From Rhizobium sp. (GTDB lineage Bacteria; Pseudomonadota; Alphaproteobacteria; Rhizobiales; Rhizobiaceae), in assembly GCA_003527225.1 (NCBI GenBank), contig DPXQ01000104.1, positions 1 to 64,000 of the forward strand: a DNA stretch of 64,000 nt, written 5' to 3'. Shown piece by piece: positions 47,020-56,203 of the stretch. How positions within the stretch are numbered: the first letter of the stretch is position 1; each line of letters begins with the position of its first letter. The position numbers and the translations under genes were made by a program. The notes under the pieces are model-generated. The model ran no database searches, was not told where the DNA came from, and was given only the letters and a program-made list of their open reading frames with translations.

Positions 47020-47460
47020 TTACCAGGCGCCGGTATTCGGCATCGAGAGCCAGGGTTCGGCAGGCGCCAGGCTTTCGCCCTTTTGCAGGATCTCGATAGA
47101 AATCCCGTCCGGCGAGCGCACGAAGGCCATGTGCCCGTCGCGCGGCGGGCGGTTGATGGTCACGCCGTTGTCCATCAGTCTCTGGCAGATCGCGTAGATA
47201 TCATCGACCTCATAAGCCAGGTGACCGAAATTGCGGCCTCCTGTATAGTCTTCGGTGTCCCAGTTATAGGTGAGCTCGATGCAGGGTGCCTTGTTGGCGC
47301 GCGCAGCGTCGAGATCATCGGCTGCGGCGAGGAAGACAAGGGTGAAGCGGCCCTTTTCATTCTCCATGCGCCTGATCTCGGTCAGGCCGAATATGCGGCA
47401 GTAGAAATCGAGCGATGCGTTCAGATCTTTGACGCGCACCATGGTGTGAAGATAGCGCAT
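47020..47460 (-). CDS. gloA: Lactoylglutathione lyase (glyoxalase I)
   Basis: A 146-residue enzyme. The four metal ligands are present: His5 ([10 protein letters not shown]), Glu in CIELTYNWD, His in [10 protein letters not shown] and Glu in [10 protein letters not shown]. It converts the hemithioacetal of methylglyoxal and glutathione to lactoylglutathione. The start at 47460 follows CAGGAGGAC; a longer frame to 47568 lacks resemblance. It is divergent from the cold-shock gene. Confidence 0.93.
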   Translation of the reverse strand: MRYLHTMVRVKDLNASLDFYCRIFGLTEIRRMENEKGRFTLVFLAAADDLDAARANKAPCIELTYNWDTEDYTGGRNFGHLAYEVDDIYAICQRLMDNGVTINRPPRDGHMAFVRSPDGISIEILQKGESLAPAEPWLSMPNTGAW

Positions 47461-47644
47461 GATGTCCTCCTGTTTATTGTCTGGATATGGAACAGACGAC
47501 AGCTTCGAGCAAGGATGAAAAGGCAAAAAAGGAACTGGGTATATTTCAAACAGGGACTTGCGCGTCACCGCGACCCGAATGTTAATCTGTTCGTCAAGAA
47601 TCAGTTAACCTACAGTGTGACGCGTTTTCGAGGGGCTTGAGGAA

Positions 47645-48223
47645 ATGGCGGACAGGATATCATCGAAAGGGCTTGCTGGTTTCGAGGATCTGTCCGGCGA
47701 AGCCGTCGACTTGATCGAGATAACCGGTGTCGTGAAGTGGTTCGATGTCGCCAAGGGCTTCGGATTTATCATCCCGGACAACGGTATGCAGGATGTGCTG
47801 CTGCACGTCACCTGCCTGCGCCGCGACGGTTACCAGACCATTCTCGAAGGAACGCGTATCGTGGCGCTGATTCAAAAGCGCGATCGCGGCTATCAGGCAT
47901 TCCGTATTCTCTCCATGGACCAGTCGACGGCCATTCATCCTTCGCAGATGCCGCCGGTGCGAACCCACGTCCAGGTTACGGCGACAAGCGGGCTCGAACG
48001 GGCGCTGGTCAAGTGGTTCAATCGCACCAAGGGTTTCGGCTTTCTCACTCGAGGCGAGGGGACGGAGGATATCTTTGTTCATATGGAAACGTTGCGCCGC
48101 TTCGGCCTCACCGAATTGCGCCCGGGACAGACGGTACTGGTGCGTTTTGGAGATGGCGACAAGGGGCTGATGGCCGCAGAGATCCACCCTGACAATCCGG
48201 GCCCGGCCAGCCGCTCCCATTGA
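47645..48223 (+). CDS. Double cold-shock-domain protein
   Basis: A 192-residue protein with two cold-shock domains. The first (about residues 25-90) has [17 protein letters not shown] and LLHVTCLRR; the second (about 118-185) has [19 protein letters not shown] and [10 protein letters not shown]. Both RNP1 and RNP2 motifs are recognisable. Such tandem proteins bind single-stranded RNA or DNA and occur throughout Rhizobiales. It precedes the DUF192 gene by 10 bases and is probably co-transcribed with it. Confidence 0.9.
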   Translation: MADRISSKGLAGFEDLSGEAVDLIEITGVVKWFDVAKGFGFIIPDNGMQDVLLHVTCLRRDGYQTILEGTRIVALIQKRDRGYQAFRILSMDQSTAIHPSQMPPVRTHVQVTATSGLERALVKWFNRTKGFGFLTRGEGTEDIFVHMETLRRFGLTELRPGQTVLVRFGDGDKGLMAAEIHPDNPGPASRSH

Positions 48224-48233
48224 GGTGTCGATT

Positions 48234-48710
48234 ATGATGGCAGAGGTCTTGAAAAGCGCTTTCATGGCGCTTTTTTTGTTGGTGCCGGTGGCCGCGGGCG
48301 CGGCCGGGGATATCCGATTCGCGGAGGCTCCATTGCGCATCGAGATGCCGAACGGAAATGCGCATGAATTCGCGGTGGAATGGGCTGTGAGCCCCGACCA
48401 GCGTGAACATGGGCTGATGTATCGCGAAGATCTCGGCGCCGATGCCGGCATGATCTTCGATTTCGGCGCCGAGCGCACCGTACTGATGTGGATGAAGAAC
48501 ACGCCGCTTCCTCTCGATATGCTGTTCATCGATGCCAAGGGCATCGTGATCCGGATAGAGGAAAGGGCTGAGCCCTTCTCGGAGAACATCATCTCGTCCG
48601 GCGGACCCGTCCGCTATGTGCTTGAAATCAATGGTGGCCGCTCGCGGGAACTCGGCATTGTGCCGGGCGCGCGCATTATTGCCGAGCCGCCTGCGGCTCT
48701 ATTGAAATAG
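48234..48710 (+). CDS. DUF192 periplasmic protein
   Basis: A 158-residue protein with a signal peptide (SAFMALFLLVPVAAGAAG) and a DUF192 domain: LRIEMPNGNAHEFAVEWAVS, REHGLMYREDLGADAGMIFDF, VLMWMKNTPLPLDMLFID and GPVRYVLEINGG. The family is widespread and its function is not established. ATG 48234 lies 8 bases after GAGG; an upstream GTG at 48225 is in frame. It follows the cold-shock gene closely. tRNA-Pro is next downstream. Confidence 0.87.
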   Translation: MMAEVLKSAFMALFLLVPVAAGAAGDIRFAEAPLRIEMPNGNAHEFAVEWAVSPDQREHGLMYREDLGADAGMIFDFGAERTVLMWMKNTPLPLDMLFIDAKGIVIRIEERAEPFSENIISSGGPVRYVLEINGGRSRELGIVPGARIIAEPPAALLK

Positions 48711-48802
48711 CTGGATTTTTTCCGTTCATTCTGTAGCTGAAACCGGATTTTAGCAGTTGCGGCTGAAGGGTGAACCGTGTATTCCGGCTGTGATTGCTGG
48801 AA

Positions 48803-48879
<77 letters not shown>

Positions 48880-48973
48880 TTTGATCTGGCCGCGGGGATC
48901 GTTGCGGCTGGTATCACGATCATCATGGGAAGGGACGGCCTCCCTTCGCTTGTCCTTTGGAGTTCGATGCGAC

Positions 48974-49279
48974 ATGTCCGCCAAGATTTACCGCCCCGCA
49001 AAGACCGCTATGCAGTCGGGCAAGGCCAAGACCAATATCTGGCTGCTAGAATTCGATCAGGCAGCGCCCCGCACAATCGATCCCGTGATGGGCTATACGA
49101 GTTCCGTAGATACGCGCCAGCAATTGAAGCTGACTTTCGAGACGCTTGAGCAAGCCGAGGCCTATGCGCAGCGCAACGGCATCGACTATCGCGTTATCCT
49201 GCCGAAGGAAGCAAACCGTCAGGTCGTGTCCTATACGGATAATTTCAAGTATAGCCGCCTTCAACCCTGGACGCACTGA
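48974..49279 (+). CDS. NDUFS4-like complex I accessory subunit (ETC complex I subunit family)
   Basis: A 101-residue protein of the NDUFS4 family. It begins MSAKIYRPAKTAMQSGKAKT and carries the signature WLLEFDQAAPRTIDPVMGYTSS, then QLKLTFETLEQAEAYAQRNG and ending YTDNFKYSRLQPWTH. In mitochondria NDUFS4 is an accessory subunit of NADH:ubiquinone oxidoreductase near the NADH-oxidising module. The bacterial homologue is found in Alphaproteobacteria and was shown in Paracoccus to be part of complex I. It lies between tRNA-Pro and tRNA-Arg. Confidence 0.92.
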   Translation: MSAKIYRPAKTAMQSGKAKTNIWLLEFDQAAPRTIDPVMGYTSSVDTRQQLKLTFETLEQAEAYAQRNGIDYRVILPKEANRQVVSYTDNFKYSRLQPWTH

Positions 49280-49348
49280 TCCGCATTTTCCGGATCACCT
49301 TGGCAACGGATGTCATCTTCGCCATCTATAACGGACGATGCAGCTTCA

Positions 49349-49425
<77 letters not shown>

Positions 49426-49566
49426 ACGCTATCGTTGACCATGCTGGTTACCTGCTCGACTACGTTGGAGGTGCGGCGGCGAAACGCATAAGGCTCGTAG
49501 GGCAGTCTGTTTGCCAACCTTTCAGAAACTCTTGGCAACGATAATGTCGGCAGACGAGGTATCCGA

Positions 49567-50259
49567 ATGGCCAGTTCCGCAGCAACGAGGCGCGCACCAC
49601 GCAAGCGCCGCAAGTCTTCACGCAAGCAGTCCGCAGGTAGTATCTGGCCCTGGCTCGGGGCCCTGATTGTGGTGGCTGGTGGCATCGCCGCATACGACAA
49701 TCGCGGGCACTTGCCGAAGCTGGTCGCGAACTATCTGCCCAAGGCGGCAAGCCGCCCGGCGCCGGAGGCGAGGCCATCGACGCCGAGGGCCAATTCCGCT
49801 GCCGGACGTAGCGAAGCTCCGAAACCACCGGCGGCGGTCGGCTCGTCGGCAGCAAGACAACCGGTCCCCAACGCGCGCCTGGAAGAGGACGCGCTGGTAG
49901 GGCGCGGATTTTCGGGCACCTTTTATTTCTGCGGCACGTCCGGCCTCGACAACTGTGTGGCTACGGGAAACACCTTCTGGCACCGGAAGACGAAGGTCGT
50001 GCTCGCTGACATTATCGCCCCGGAAACGGAGAAGGCCAAATGCCAGAACGAGCGTGACAAGGGATTTGCAGCGATTGTTCGCCTCCGCGATTTGCTGAAC
50101 GCCGGAGCCTTCGAGCTCGCGGCCGTCGACGGTCAGTCAGGGGATGCGGGTCGCCGCAATCTGCGGATTGTGTCGCGTGGTGGCCGCTCGCTGGGCTCGA
50201 TACTCGTCTCGGAGGGCCTGGCAAGGCCGCGTGCGGAAAAAGGGCAGCCATGGTGCTGA
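49567..50259 (+). CDS. Membrane-anchored, catalytically degenerate thermonuclease-like protein
   Basis: A 230-residue protein: a very basic N-terminus (RRAPRKRRKSSRKQ), one membrane helix (about residues 25-43), a Pro/Ala linker and a C-terminal domain that follows the staphylococcal-nuclease pattern (GNTFWHRKTKVVLADIIAPETEKAKC, then LGSILVSEGLARP). The catalytic residues are replaced: the DGDT metal motif reads TGNT, the active-site Arg35 position is Val and the Asp40 position is Ile; only the Glu of PET remains. A nuclease activity is therefore unlikely; ligand or nucleic-acid binding is possible. It is followed by a bidirectional terminator. Confidence 0.75.
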   Translation: MASSAATRRAPRKRRKSSRKQSAGSIWPWLGALIVVAGGIAAYDNRGHLPKLVANYLPKAASRPAPEARPSTPRANSAAGRSEAPKPPAAVGSSAARQPVPNARLEEDALVGRGFSGTFYFCGTSGLDNCVATGNTFWHRKTKVVLADIIAPETEKAKCQNERDKGFAAIVRLRDLLNAGAFELAAVDGQSGDAGRRNLRIVSRGGRSLGSILVSEGLARPRAEKGQPWC

Positions 50260-50331
50260 GGCGTCCCGTCTTGCGGCGCCGGCAGAATTTCCCCTCATGG
50301 CCGACAGGGGCACACATCCGGAAAACACAAA

Positions 50332-50362
50332 ACCCGCCCGGCAGAGCCGGGCGGGTCTCGTT
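50332..50362. terminator. Bidirectional terminator
   Basis: A perfect 11-bp stem ACCCGCCCGGC (50332-50342) with GCCGGGCGGGT (50346-50356), AGA loop, TTTT to the right and AAAA-rich sequence to the left. It serves both the nuclease-like gene and the end of the aap operon. Confidence 0.9.
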
Positions 50363-50382
50363 TTGACAAAGGCAACCCGGCG

Positions 50383-51156
50383 TCAGTGCAGGATCTGGCT
50401 CAGGAACAGCTTGGTGCGCTCGTGCTGCGGATTGTCGAAGAATTCCGCCGGGGCATTTTGCTCGACGATCTGGCCCTGGTCCATGAAGATGACCCGGTTC
50501 GCGACCTGGCGGGCAAAACCCATTTCGTGGGTTACGACGAGCATGGTCATGCCTTCCTCGGCAAGGCCCACCATGGTGTCGAGAACTTCCTTGATCATCT
50601 CGGGATCGAGCGCGGAGGTCGGTTCGTCGAACAGCATGATCTTCGGGCTCATGCACAGCGAGCGGGCGATCGCCACGCGCTGTTGCTGCCCGCCCGATAG
50701 CTGCCCCGGATACTTGTGCGCCTGCTCGGGGATCTTGACCCGTTCCAGAAAGTGCATGGCAATTTCATCGGCCTTTTTCTTCGGCATCTTGCGCACCCAG
50801 ATCGGCGCGAGCGTGCAGTTCTCGAGGATCGTCAGATGCGGGAACAGATTGAAGTGCTGGAACACCATGCCGACTTCGCGGCGCACTTCATCGATCTTCT
50901 TTAGGTCGTTGGTCAGTTCCGTGCCGTCGACGATAATCTGGCCGGTCTGGTGTTCCTCGAGGCGGTTGATGCAGCGGATCATTGTCGATTTGCCGGAACC
51001 GGACGGGCCGGCGATGACGATGCGCTCACCGCTCATGACCTTGAGGTTGATGTCGCGCAGAACGTGGAAATCGCCGTACCACTTGTTCATGTTGATGATT
51101 TCGACCGCCACATCGGTGTCCGAGACGGTCATTTTTGCGGGTTGGACGTCAGCCAT
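50383..51156 (-). CDS. aapP: General L-amino-acid ABC transporter ATP-binding protein AapP
   Basis: A 257-residue ATPase: Walker [11 protein letters not shown]-loop [13 protein letters not shown], signature [15 protein letters not shown], Walker [16 protein letters not shown] and H-loop [10 protein letters not shown]. It is the energiser of the aap importer. The sequence [16 protein letters not shown] and overall organisation match the polar-amino-acid class. The gene is last of aapJQMP, 15 bases after aapM. Confidence 0.94.
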   Translation of the reverse strand: MADVQPAKMTVSDTDVAVEIINMNKWYGDFHVLRDINLKVMSGERIVIAGPSGSGKSTMIRCINRLEEHQTGQIIVDGTELTNDLKKIDEVRREVGMVFQHFNLFPHLTILENCTLAPIWVRKMPKKKADEIAMHFLERVKIPEQAHKYPGQLSGGQQQRVAIARSLCMSPKIMLFDEPTSALDPEMIKEVLDTMVGLAEEGMTMLVVTHEMGFARQVANRVIFMDQGQIVEQNAPAEFFDNPQHERTKLFLSQILH

Positions 51157-51171
51157 GTTGTATCCCTTGTC

Positions 51172-52326
51172 TTATCTTTTATGTCCGGTATCGAGGTGCC
51201 GTTCCATGAAGCTGGAATAGCGCGACATCCCGAAGCAGAATAGCCAGTAGGTGAAGCCTGCAAAAACCAGCCCGGTGATCGGTGTAACCGCCGATGCCCA
51301 GTTTGCGTCGGTGAAATTGAGGCGAACGATGCCGAGGAGGTCGAACATGCCGATGATCGACACGAGCGACGTGTCCTTGAAGAGGCCGATGAAGGTGTTG
51401 ACGATCCCCGGTATCACCAGTTTGATCGCCTGCGGCATGATGATCAGCCGCATTTTCTGCCAGTAGCCGAGCCCGAGCGAATCGGCGCCCTCGAACTGCC
51501 CCTTCGGAATGGCCTGCAATCCACCGCGGATGACCTCCGCCATATAGGCCGAAGCGAAGATCGCAACGCCGATGATGGCGCGCAGCAGTTTGTCGAAGGT
51601 CCAGCCCGCCGGAAGGAACAGCGGCAGCATGACGCTTGCCATGAACAGAACGGTGATCAGTGGTACGCCACGGATCACCTCGATGAAGGTGACGCTGAGT
51701 GTGCGGATCACGGGCATGTTCGAACGCCGGCCGAGCGCAAGGATAATGCCGAGCGGCAGCGATACCGCGATGCCGATGAAAGACAGGATCAGCGTGACCA
51801 TAAGCCCGCCCCAGAGCGGGGTCTCCACCGTTTCGAGGCCAAATCCGCCGTAGAGCAGGAAGAAGGACACGATCGGCAGGGCACCAAAGAGCAGGACGGC
51901 ATTGAGCAGCTTCCTGGGAGCCGAGGGAATGAGCATCGGGACCAGCAGCACGATAAACATGGCCGCCACCAGCATTGGCCGCCAGCGCTCGTCGAGTGGG
52001 TAACGGCCGAACATGAACTGCTCGAAACGCGAACCGACGAAAGCCCAGCATGCGCCGGACCACCCGTCCGGTTGTATCCCGCCCTGAGCGATTGTGGCAC
52101 ACACGGATCGATCCGGTCCCGTCCATGTCGCCTGCAGGAAGAGCCAGTTGACCATTTGCGGTACGGTCAGCAGAAGGACGGCAAGGGCGATGACGGTGAG
52201 CACTGCATCCTGCGGTGTTGCAAGCAGGTTCTTGCGGATCCAGTGGACAGGGCCGTGCACGTTCACGGGCGCCTCGAGGGGCGGCAGCATTTCCGTTCTG
52301 ACGAATTCGGTCTTGTTTGCGGCCAT
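51172..52326 (-). CDS. aapM: General L-amino-acid ABC transporter permease AapM
   Basis: A 384-residue permease. A 90-residue N-terminal extension with one membrane helix and a periplasmic loop with Cys pairs precedes a standard HisMQ-type permease domain containing the EAA-like motif [24 protein letters not shown]. Together with AapQ it forms the channel of the broad-range amino-acid importer. It starts one base after the aapQ stop, so translation is likely coupled. Confidence 0.93.
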   Translation of the reverse strand: MAANKTEFVRTEMLPPLEAPVNVHGPVHWIRKNLLATPQDAVLTVIALAVLLLTVPQMVNWLFLQATWTGPDRSVCATIAQGGIQPDGWSGACWAFVGSRFEQFMFGRYPLDERWRPMLVAAMFIVLLVPMLIPSAPRKLLNAVLLFGALPIVSFFLLYGGFGLETVETPLWGGLMVTLILSFIGIAVSLPLGIILALGRRSNMPVIRTLSVTFIEVIRGVPLITVLFMASVMLPLFLPAGWTFDKLLRAIIGVAIFASAYMAEVIRGGLQAIPKGQFEGADSLGLGYWQKMRLIIMPQAIKLVIPGIVNTFIGLFKDTSLVSIIGMFDLLGIVRLNFTDANWASAVTPITGLVFAGFTYWLFCFGMSRYSSFMERHLDTGHKR

Positions 52327-52327
52327 C

Positions 52328-53521
52328 TTATCTCTCCACCAAAGCCATCTTGGCGTTGAACCAGTTCATGAAGATCGATGTCGCGATACTCAAGGACAGA
52401 TAGACAATCATCCAGATTGCGACGATTTCGATCGACTGGCCGGTCTGGTTGAGAATGGTGCCGCCGACGGCGACGAGGTCGGCAAAGCCGATAGCGACGG
52501 CAAGCGAGGAGTTTTTCGTCAGGTTCAGGTACTGGCTGGTCAACGGCGGAATGATGATCCGCATCGCCTGGGGAATGACGACCAGCCGGGTGACCTTGCC
52601 CGGCTGCAGACCGAGTGCGGCCGCTGCCTCCGTTTGTCCCTTGGCGACGCCGCGAATGCCTGCGCGCACGACCTCGGCAATGAAGGAGGCGGTGTAGAAG
52701 GAAAGGGCCAGATAGAGCGAGATGAATTCGGGACCGATCACCGATCCCCCCGCAAGGTTGAATTTGCCGGCAACCGGGAAATCGAAAGAGAGCGGCGACC
52801 CTGTCAGCAGGAATGCGGCGCTCGGCAGTAGCACGAGGATGGCTATCGATGTCCACAGGATCGGAAACTGCTGGCCGGTTGCCATCTGCCGGCTTCTCGC
52901 CCAGCGATAAATGACGACGCATGCGGCGATCGCGATGACAATCGAAAGCGGGGTCGCCCAGAACAGGTCCCCGGCGACCGGCTTCGGAAAGGCCAGACCG
53001 CGATTGTTAAGGAACGAACCGAGTGGAAGCGCGATTGAGTCGCGCGGCTGCGGCAACACGGACAGCACGCCCGAATACCAGAAGAAGATGACGAGCAGGG
53101 GCGGGATATTGCGGAACACCTCGACATAGACCGTGCACAGCTTTGCGATCAGCCAGTTATGCGACAGCCGTCCGATGCCGACGAGGAAGCCGATAATTGT
53201 TGCGGTAATAATCCCGGCAACGGCCACCTGCAGCGTGTTGAGAAGGCCGACGACGAGCGCGCGGCCATAGGTCGAATCGCTTGAATAGTCGATCAGCGAC
53301 TGGCCGAGATCGAAGCCGGCGCGCCCCTTCAGAAAACCGAACCCCGAGGCCGTATTCGACCGTGCAAGGTTTTCCGCGGTATTCGAGGCAATCCACCACA
53401 CAACGGCCGCAAAAAGCGCAAGCGTAATTGCCTGGAAGAATATGCCGCGGGCTTTCGGATTGTAGATCAATGACCGAAAGGATCGGTCCCCACCTGACGG
53501 ATTGATTGCGTCAACTGCCAT
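52328..53521 (-). CDS. aapQ: General L-amino-acid ABC transporter permease AapQ
   Basis: A 397-residue permease, larger than typical HisMQ proteins because of an extended periplasmic loop region between early helices. The permease motif is [31 protein letters not shown]. The start at 53521 ([11 protein letters not shown]) is favoured by GGGGAACAGGG upstream; a longer frame exists. It is separated from aapJ by 101 bases containing a stem-loop that may lower expression of the permeases relative to the binding protein. Confidence 0.93.
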   Translation of the reverse strand: MAVDAINPSGGDRSFRSLIYNPKARGIFFQAITLALFAAVVWWIASNTAENLARSNTASGFGFLKGRAGFDLGQSLIDYSSDSTYGRALVVGLLNTLQVAVAGIITATIIGFLVGIGRLSHNWLIAKLCTVYVEVFRNIPPLLVIFFWYSGVLSVLPQPRDSIALPLGSFLNNRGLAFPKPVAGDLFWATPLSIVIAIAACVVIYRWARSRQMATGQQFPILWTSIAILVLLPSAAFLLTGSPLSFDFPVAGKFNLAGGSVIGPEFISLYLALSFYTASFIAEVVRAGIRGVAKGQTEAAAALGLQPGKVTRLVVIPQAMRIIIPPLTSQYLNLTKNSSLAVAIGFADLVAVGGTILNQTGQSIEIVAIWMIVYLSLSIATSIFMNWFNAKMALVER

Positions 53522-53577
53522 GCTAGCCCTGTCCCCTGTTCCCCTTTTCGGGGCATTTCTTTTTTGTCTTTGTGAGA

Positions 53578-53599
53578 AAGGCGGCAATTAAGCCGCCTT
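53578..53599 (-). terminator. Intercistronic stem-loop between aapJ and aapQ
   Basis: AAGGCGGC (53578-53585) pairs with GCCGCCTT (53592-53599) around AATTAA, with no strong U-run on the minus strand. Such partial terminators or 3'-end-protecting hairpins are common after binding-protein genes, which are needed in excess. Confidence 0.65.
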
Positions 53600-53622
53600 C
53601 CCGAATGGCGCCAACGAGATAT

Positions 53623-54651
53623 TTACCGGACCGGCATTGCGTATTGCAGGCCGCCCTTGGTCCACAATGCGTTGAGGCCACGCTCGATCTTCAGCGGTGT
53701 GTTCATACCGAGATTGCGCTCGAACACTTCACCGTAGTTGCCGACCGCCTTGATGATGTTATAGGCCCAGTCGTTCGTCAGGCCGAGGTCGGTCCCGATC
53801 TTGCTGTCTGCTTCGGCGCCGAGGAAGCGCTTGATATCGGGGTTTGTGGTTGTCGACTTGATTTCGTCGACATTCGCCTGGGTGATGCCGAATTCTTCAG
53901 CCTGCACCAGGGCATAATGCGTCCAAGTGACGATATCGAACCACTGGTCATCGCCCTGGCGGACGGCCGGGCCGAGAGGCTCCTTGGAGATGATTTCCGG
54001 GAGAATTACGTTCTCATCCGGGTTCTTGAGCGTAAGCCGCAGGGAATAGAGGCCCGACTGGTCAGTTGTGTAAACGTCGCAACGGCCGCTGTCGTAGGCC
54101 GCATTCACTTCTTCCAGCTTCTCGAAAACCACCGGCTTGTATTCGAGGTTGTTCGCCTTGAAGTAGTCAGCGAGGTTCAGTTCGGTCGTCGTACCGGTCT
54201 GAACGCAGACGGCGGCTCCGGACAGTTCCAGCGCAGACTTAACATTCAGGTCCTTGCGGACCATGAAGCCCTGTCCGTCATAATAGTTGACGGCACGGAA
54301 GTTGAAGCCGAGCGCGGTATCGCGGTTGAGGGTCCAGGTGGTGTTGCGGATAAGCACGTCTGCTTCCCCGGACTGGAGCGCCGGAAAGCGTTCCTTGGCG
54401 GTCGTCGGAGTGTATTTTACCTTGGTGGCATCGCCAAAAATCGCAGCAGTAACGGCCTTGCAGTAATCGACGTCGAAACCGGTCCAGTTGCCCGAAGCGT
54501 CGGGCGAGGCGAAACCGGTGAGGCCGGTGTTCACGCCGCACTGGACGAACCCTTTGGCCTTCACATCGTCGAGCGTGCCAGCAAGAGCGGCCGGTGCGCC
54601 AAATCCCAGAACCGCAGCGCCCACAGCGGCTGACAAGAGCTTCTTGTTCAT
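53623..54651 (-). CDS. aapJ: General L-amino-acid-binding periplasmic protein AapJ
   Basis: A 342-residue solute-binding protein. It has a signal peptide MNKKLLSAAVGAAVLGFGAP with cleavage after ALA (about residue 24) and the family-3 binding-protein pattern GFASPDASGNWTGFDVDYCKAV, followed by GEADVLIRNTTWTLNRDTAL. Two Cys pairs typical of AapJ are seen. The start ATG 54651 is preferred to TTG 54660 in the same frame. First gene of aapJQMP; metC is divergent. Confidence 0.95.
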   Translation of the reverse strand: MNKKLLSAAVGAAVLGFGAPAALAGTLDDVKAKGFVQCGVNTGLTGFASPDASGNWTGFDVDYCKAVTAAIFGDATKVKYTPTTAKERFPALQSGEADVLIRNTTWTLNRDTALGFNFRAVNYYDGQGFMVRKDLNVKSALELSGAAVCVQTGTTTELNLADYFKANNLEYKPVVFEKLEEVNAAYDSGRCDVYTTDQSGLYSLRLTLKNPDENVILPEIISKEPLGPAVRQGDDQWFDIVTWTHYALVQAEEFGITQANVDEIKSTTTNPDIKRFLGAEADSKIGTDLGLTNDWAYNIIKAVGNYGEVFERNLGMNTPLKIERGLNALWTKGGLQYAMPVR

Positions 54652-54754
54652 ATTTCCCAACCTTTATCTGTTGTCTTTTGAACGCGACGGCGACGCTACG
54701 AAAACGATCGCATCCATCCGCCGGCCCGCTTCCCTCCCGGCGCGAGCATGGCTA

Positions 54755-54783
54755 TCACAGTCTTAAATGGCCGCAGGGTCAAG
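54755..54783 (-). promoter_or_regulatory. Possible aapJ promoter
   Basis: Minus strand: -35 CTTGAC (complement of 54778-54783, the usual rhizobial form), 17-base spacer, -10 CTGTGA (complement of 54755-54760). The leader would be about 95 bases. The -35 is good, the -10 weak. Confidence 0.4.
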
Positions 54784-54864
54784 TCTTGACGCCAAGATTT
54801 GAGGCGAAAAGCGGCAAATTGCTAATTGCGCTTCAAAAACAGGCATAAAATCCTGCCGGCCCCC

Positions 54865-54884
54865 CACTTTTGACTAAAAAAGTG
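54865..54884. promoter_or_regulatory. Inverted repeat in the metC/aapJ region
   Basis: CACTTTT (54865-54871) and AAAAGTG (54878-54884) pair perfectly around a 6-base spacer. It lies 127 bases upstream of the metC start. Either an operator or a weak hairpin. Confidence 0.35.
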
Positions 54885-55010
54885 CCTGCCTAAACCGCTT
54901 TGAATCGCAAATCGGCACAGAATTGGATGGCGAATTCGAGACTTGACCTTGTCCCGTCGCGGCTTCAAAAATCCACGTTTCGAACTCCGCCACGAAAGGC
55001 TTCACTATTC

Positions 55011-56201
55011 ATGAAAGACAGGAAAGAGATGCTGGCCGCCGCCGGCACAGATACACGGTTGTGCCATATCGGCCATGATCCCTCGACCTTCCACGGTTTC
55101 GTCAACCCGCCGGTTGTTCATGCCTCGACGGTCCTGTTTCCGGACGTTCGCACGATGGAGACCCGCGGCCAGAAATACACCTACGGGACGCGCGGCACGC
55201 CGACGACCGACGCGCTTTGCGAAGCGATAGACGAACTCGAAGGCTCCGCCGGCACGATCCTGGTGCCGTCGGGACTGGCGGCCATCACCGTGCCCTTTCT
55301 GGCTTTTCTGTCGGCGGGGAATCACGCGCTGATTGTCGATTCGGTTTACGGTCCCTGCCGTCACTTCTGCGACACCATGCTGACAAGGCTGGGTGTGACT
55401 GTCGAATATTACGATCCGGAAGTCGGCGCGGGAATAGAGGCGCTGATCCGGCCAAACACCAGACTGGTGCATACCGAGGCGCCGGGCTCCAACACCTTCG
55501 AGATGCAGGATATTCGGGCAATTGCCGATGTCGCGCACCAGCATGGTTGCGTTGTGACCATGGACAATACCTGGGCGACGCCGCTCTATTTCCGGCCGCT
55601 GGACTTCGGCGTCGACATCTCGATCCACGCGGCCACAAAATATCCCTCCGGTCACTCCGACATACTCATGGGGACGGTTTCGGCCAACGCCGACCATTGG
55701 GAGCGGTTGAAGGAAGCCAACATCACGCTCGGCATCTGTGGGTCACCGGATGATTCCTATATGATCCTGCGCGGCCTGCGCACGATGAACCTTCGTCTCG
55801 AGCATCACAACAGGAGTGCCCTTGCGGTCGCCCGGTGGCTCGAGGGCCGCGAGGACGTCGCCAAGGTGCTGCATCCCGCGCTGCCGAGCTTCCCCGGTCA
55901 CGATCTATGGAAGCGGGACTTCAAGGGCGCTAGCGGCATTTTCTCATTTGTCCTTGCGGCGGACGGCGCAGAGACATTCAAACCGAAGGCCCGCGCCTTC
56001 CTTGACGCACTGTCCCTGTTCGGTCTCGGCTATTCCTGGGGTGGTTATGAAAGCCTTGCAGTGATGGTCAATCTCGACGACCGCAAGATCCGCAAGGCGC
56101 CAGCAGAGGGGCCGGTCATCCGGCTACAGATCGGGCTGGAAAACGTCGAGGACATCATCGGCGACCTCGAGCGCGGGTTTGCGGCCGCAGCGGCGGCCTG
56201 A
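55011..56201 (+). CDS. metC: Cystathionine beta-lyase MetC
   Basis: A 396-residue PLP enzyme of the Cys/Met-metabolism family. The PLP lysine is in HAATKYPSGHSDILMG (about residue 214), with TYGTRGTPTTDALCEAI, VPSGLAAI and MDNTWATPLYFRPLDFG also conserved. It cleaves cystathionine to homocysteine in methionine synthesis. ATG 55011 (MKDRKEMLAAAG) is chosen as the usual start; ATG 55029 is an alternative. Its place beside aapJ is known from rhizobia. It is convergent with the flavin monooxygenase gene, 2 bases apart. Confidence 0.93.
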   Translation: MKDRKEMLAAAGTDTRLCHIGHDPSTFHGFVNPPVVHASTVLFPDVRTMETRGQKYTYGTRGTPTTDALCEAIDELEGSAGTILVPSGLAAITVPFLAFLSAGNHALIVDSVYGPCRHFCDTMLTRLGVTVEYYDPEVGAGIEALIRPNTRLVHTEAPGSNTFEMQDIRAIADVAHQHGCVVTMDNTWATPLYFRPLDFGVDISIHAATKYPSGHSDILMGTVSANADHWERLKEANITLGICGSPDDSYMILRGLRTMNLRLEHHNRSALAVARWLEGREDVAKVLHPALPSFPGHDLWKRDFKGASGIFSFVLAADGAETFKPKARAFLDALSLFGLGYSWGGYESLAVMVNLDDRKIRKAPAEGPVIRLQIGLENVEDIIGDLERGFAAAAAA

Positions 56202-56203
56202 GG

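Larger units (their letters stand above)
54652..55010. other. Divergent regulatory region between aapJ and metC
   Basis: A 359-base, gene-free, AT-enriched region. It contains the putative aapJ promoter (54755-54783) and a perfect inverted repeat (54865-54884) nearer to metC. I see no riboswitch. The likely metC promoter is not clear. Confidence 0.55.

Noticed and set aside
54652..55010. A SAM-type riboswitch upstream of metC
   Set aside because: I could not find the conserved core or pseudoknot of SAM-II or other SAM riboswitches; only a simple inverted repeat is present.
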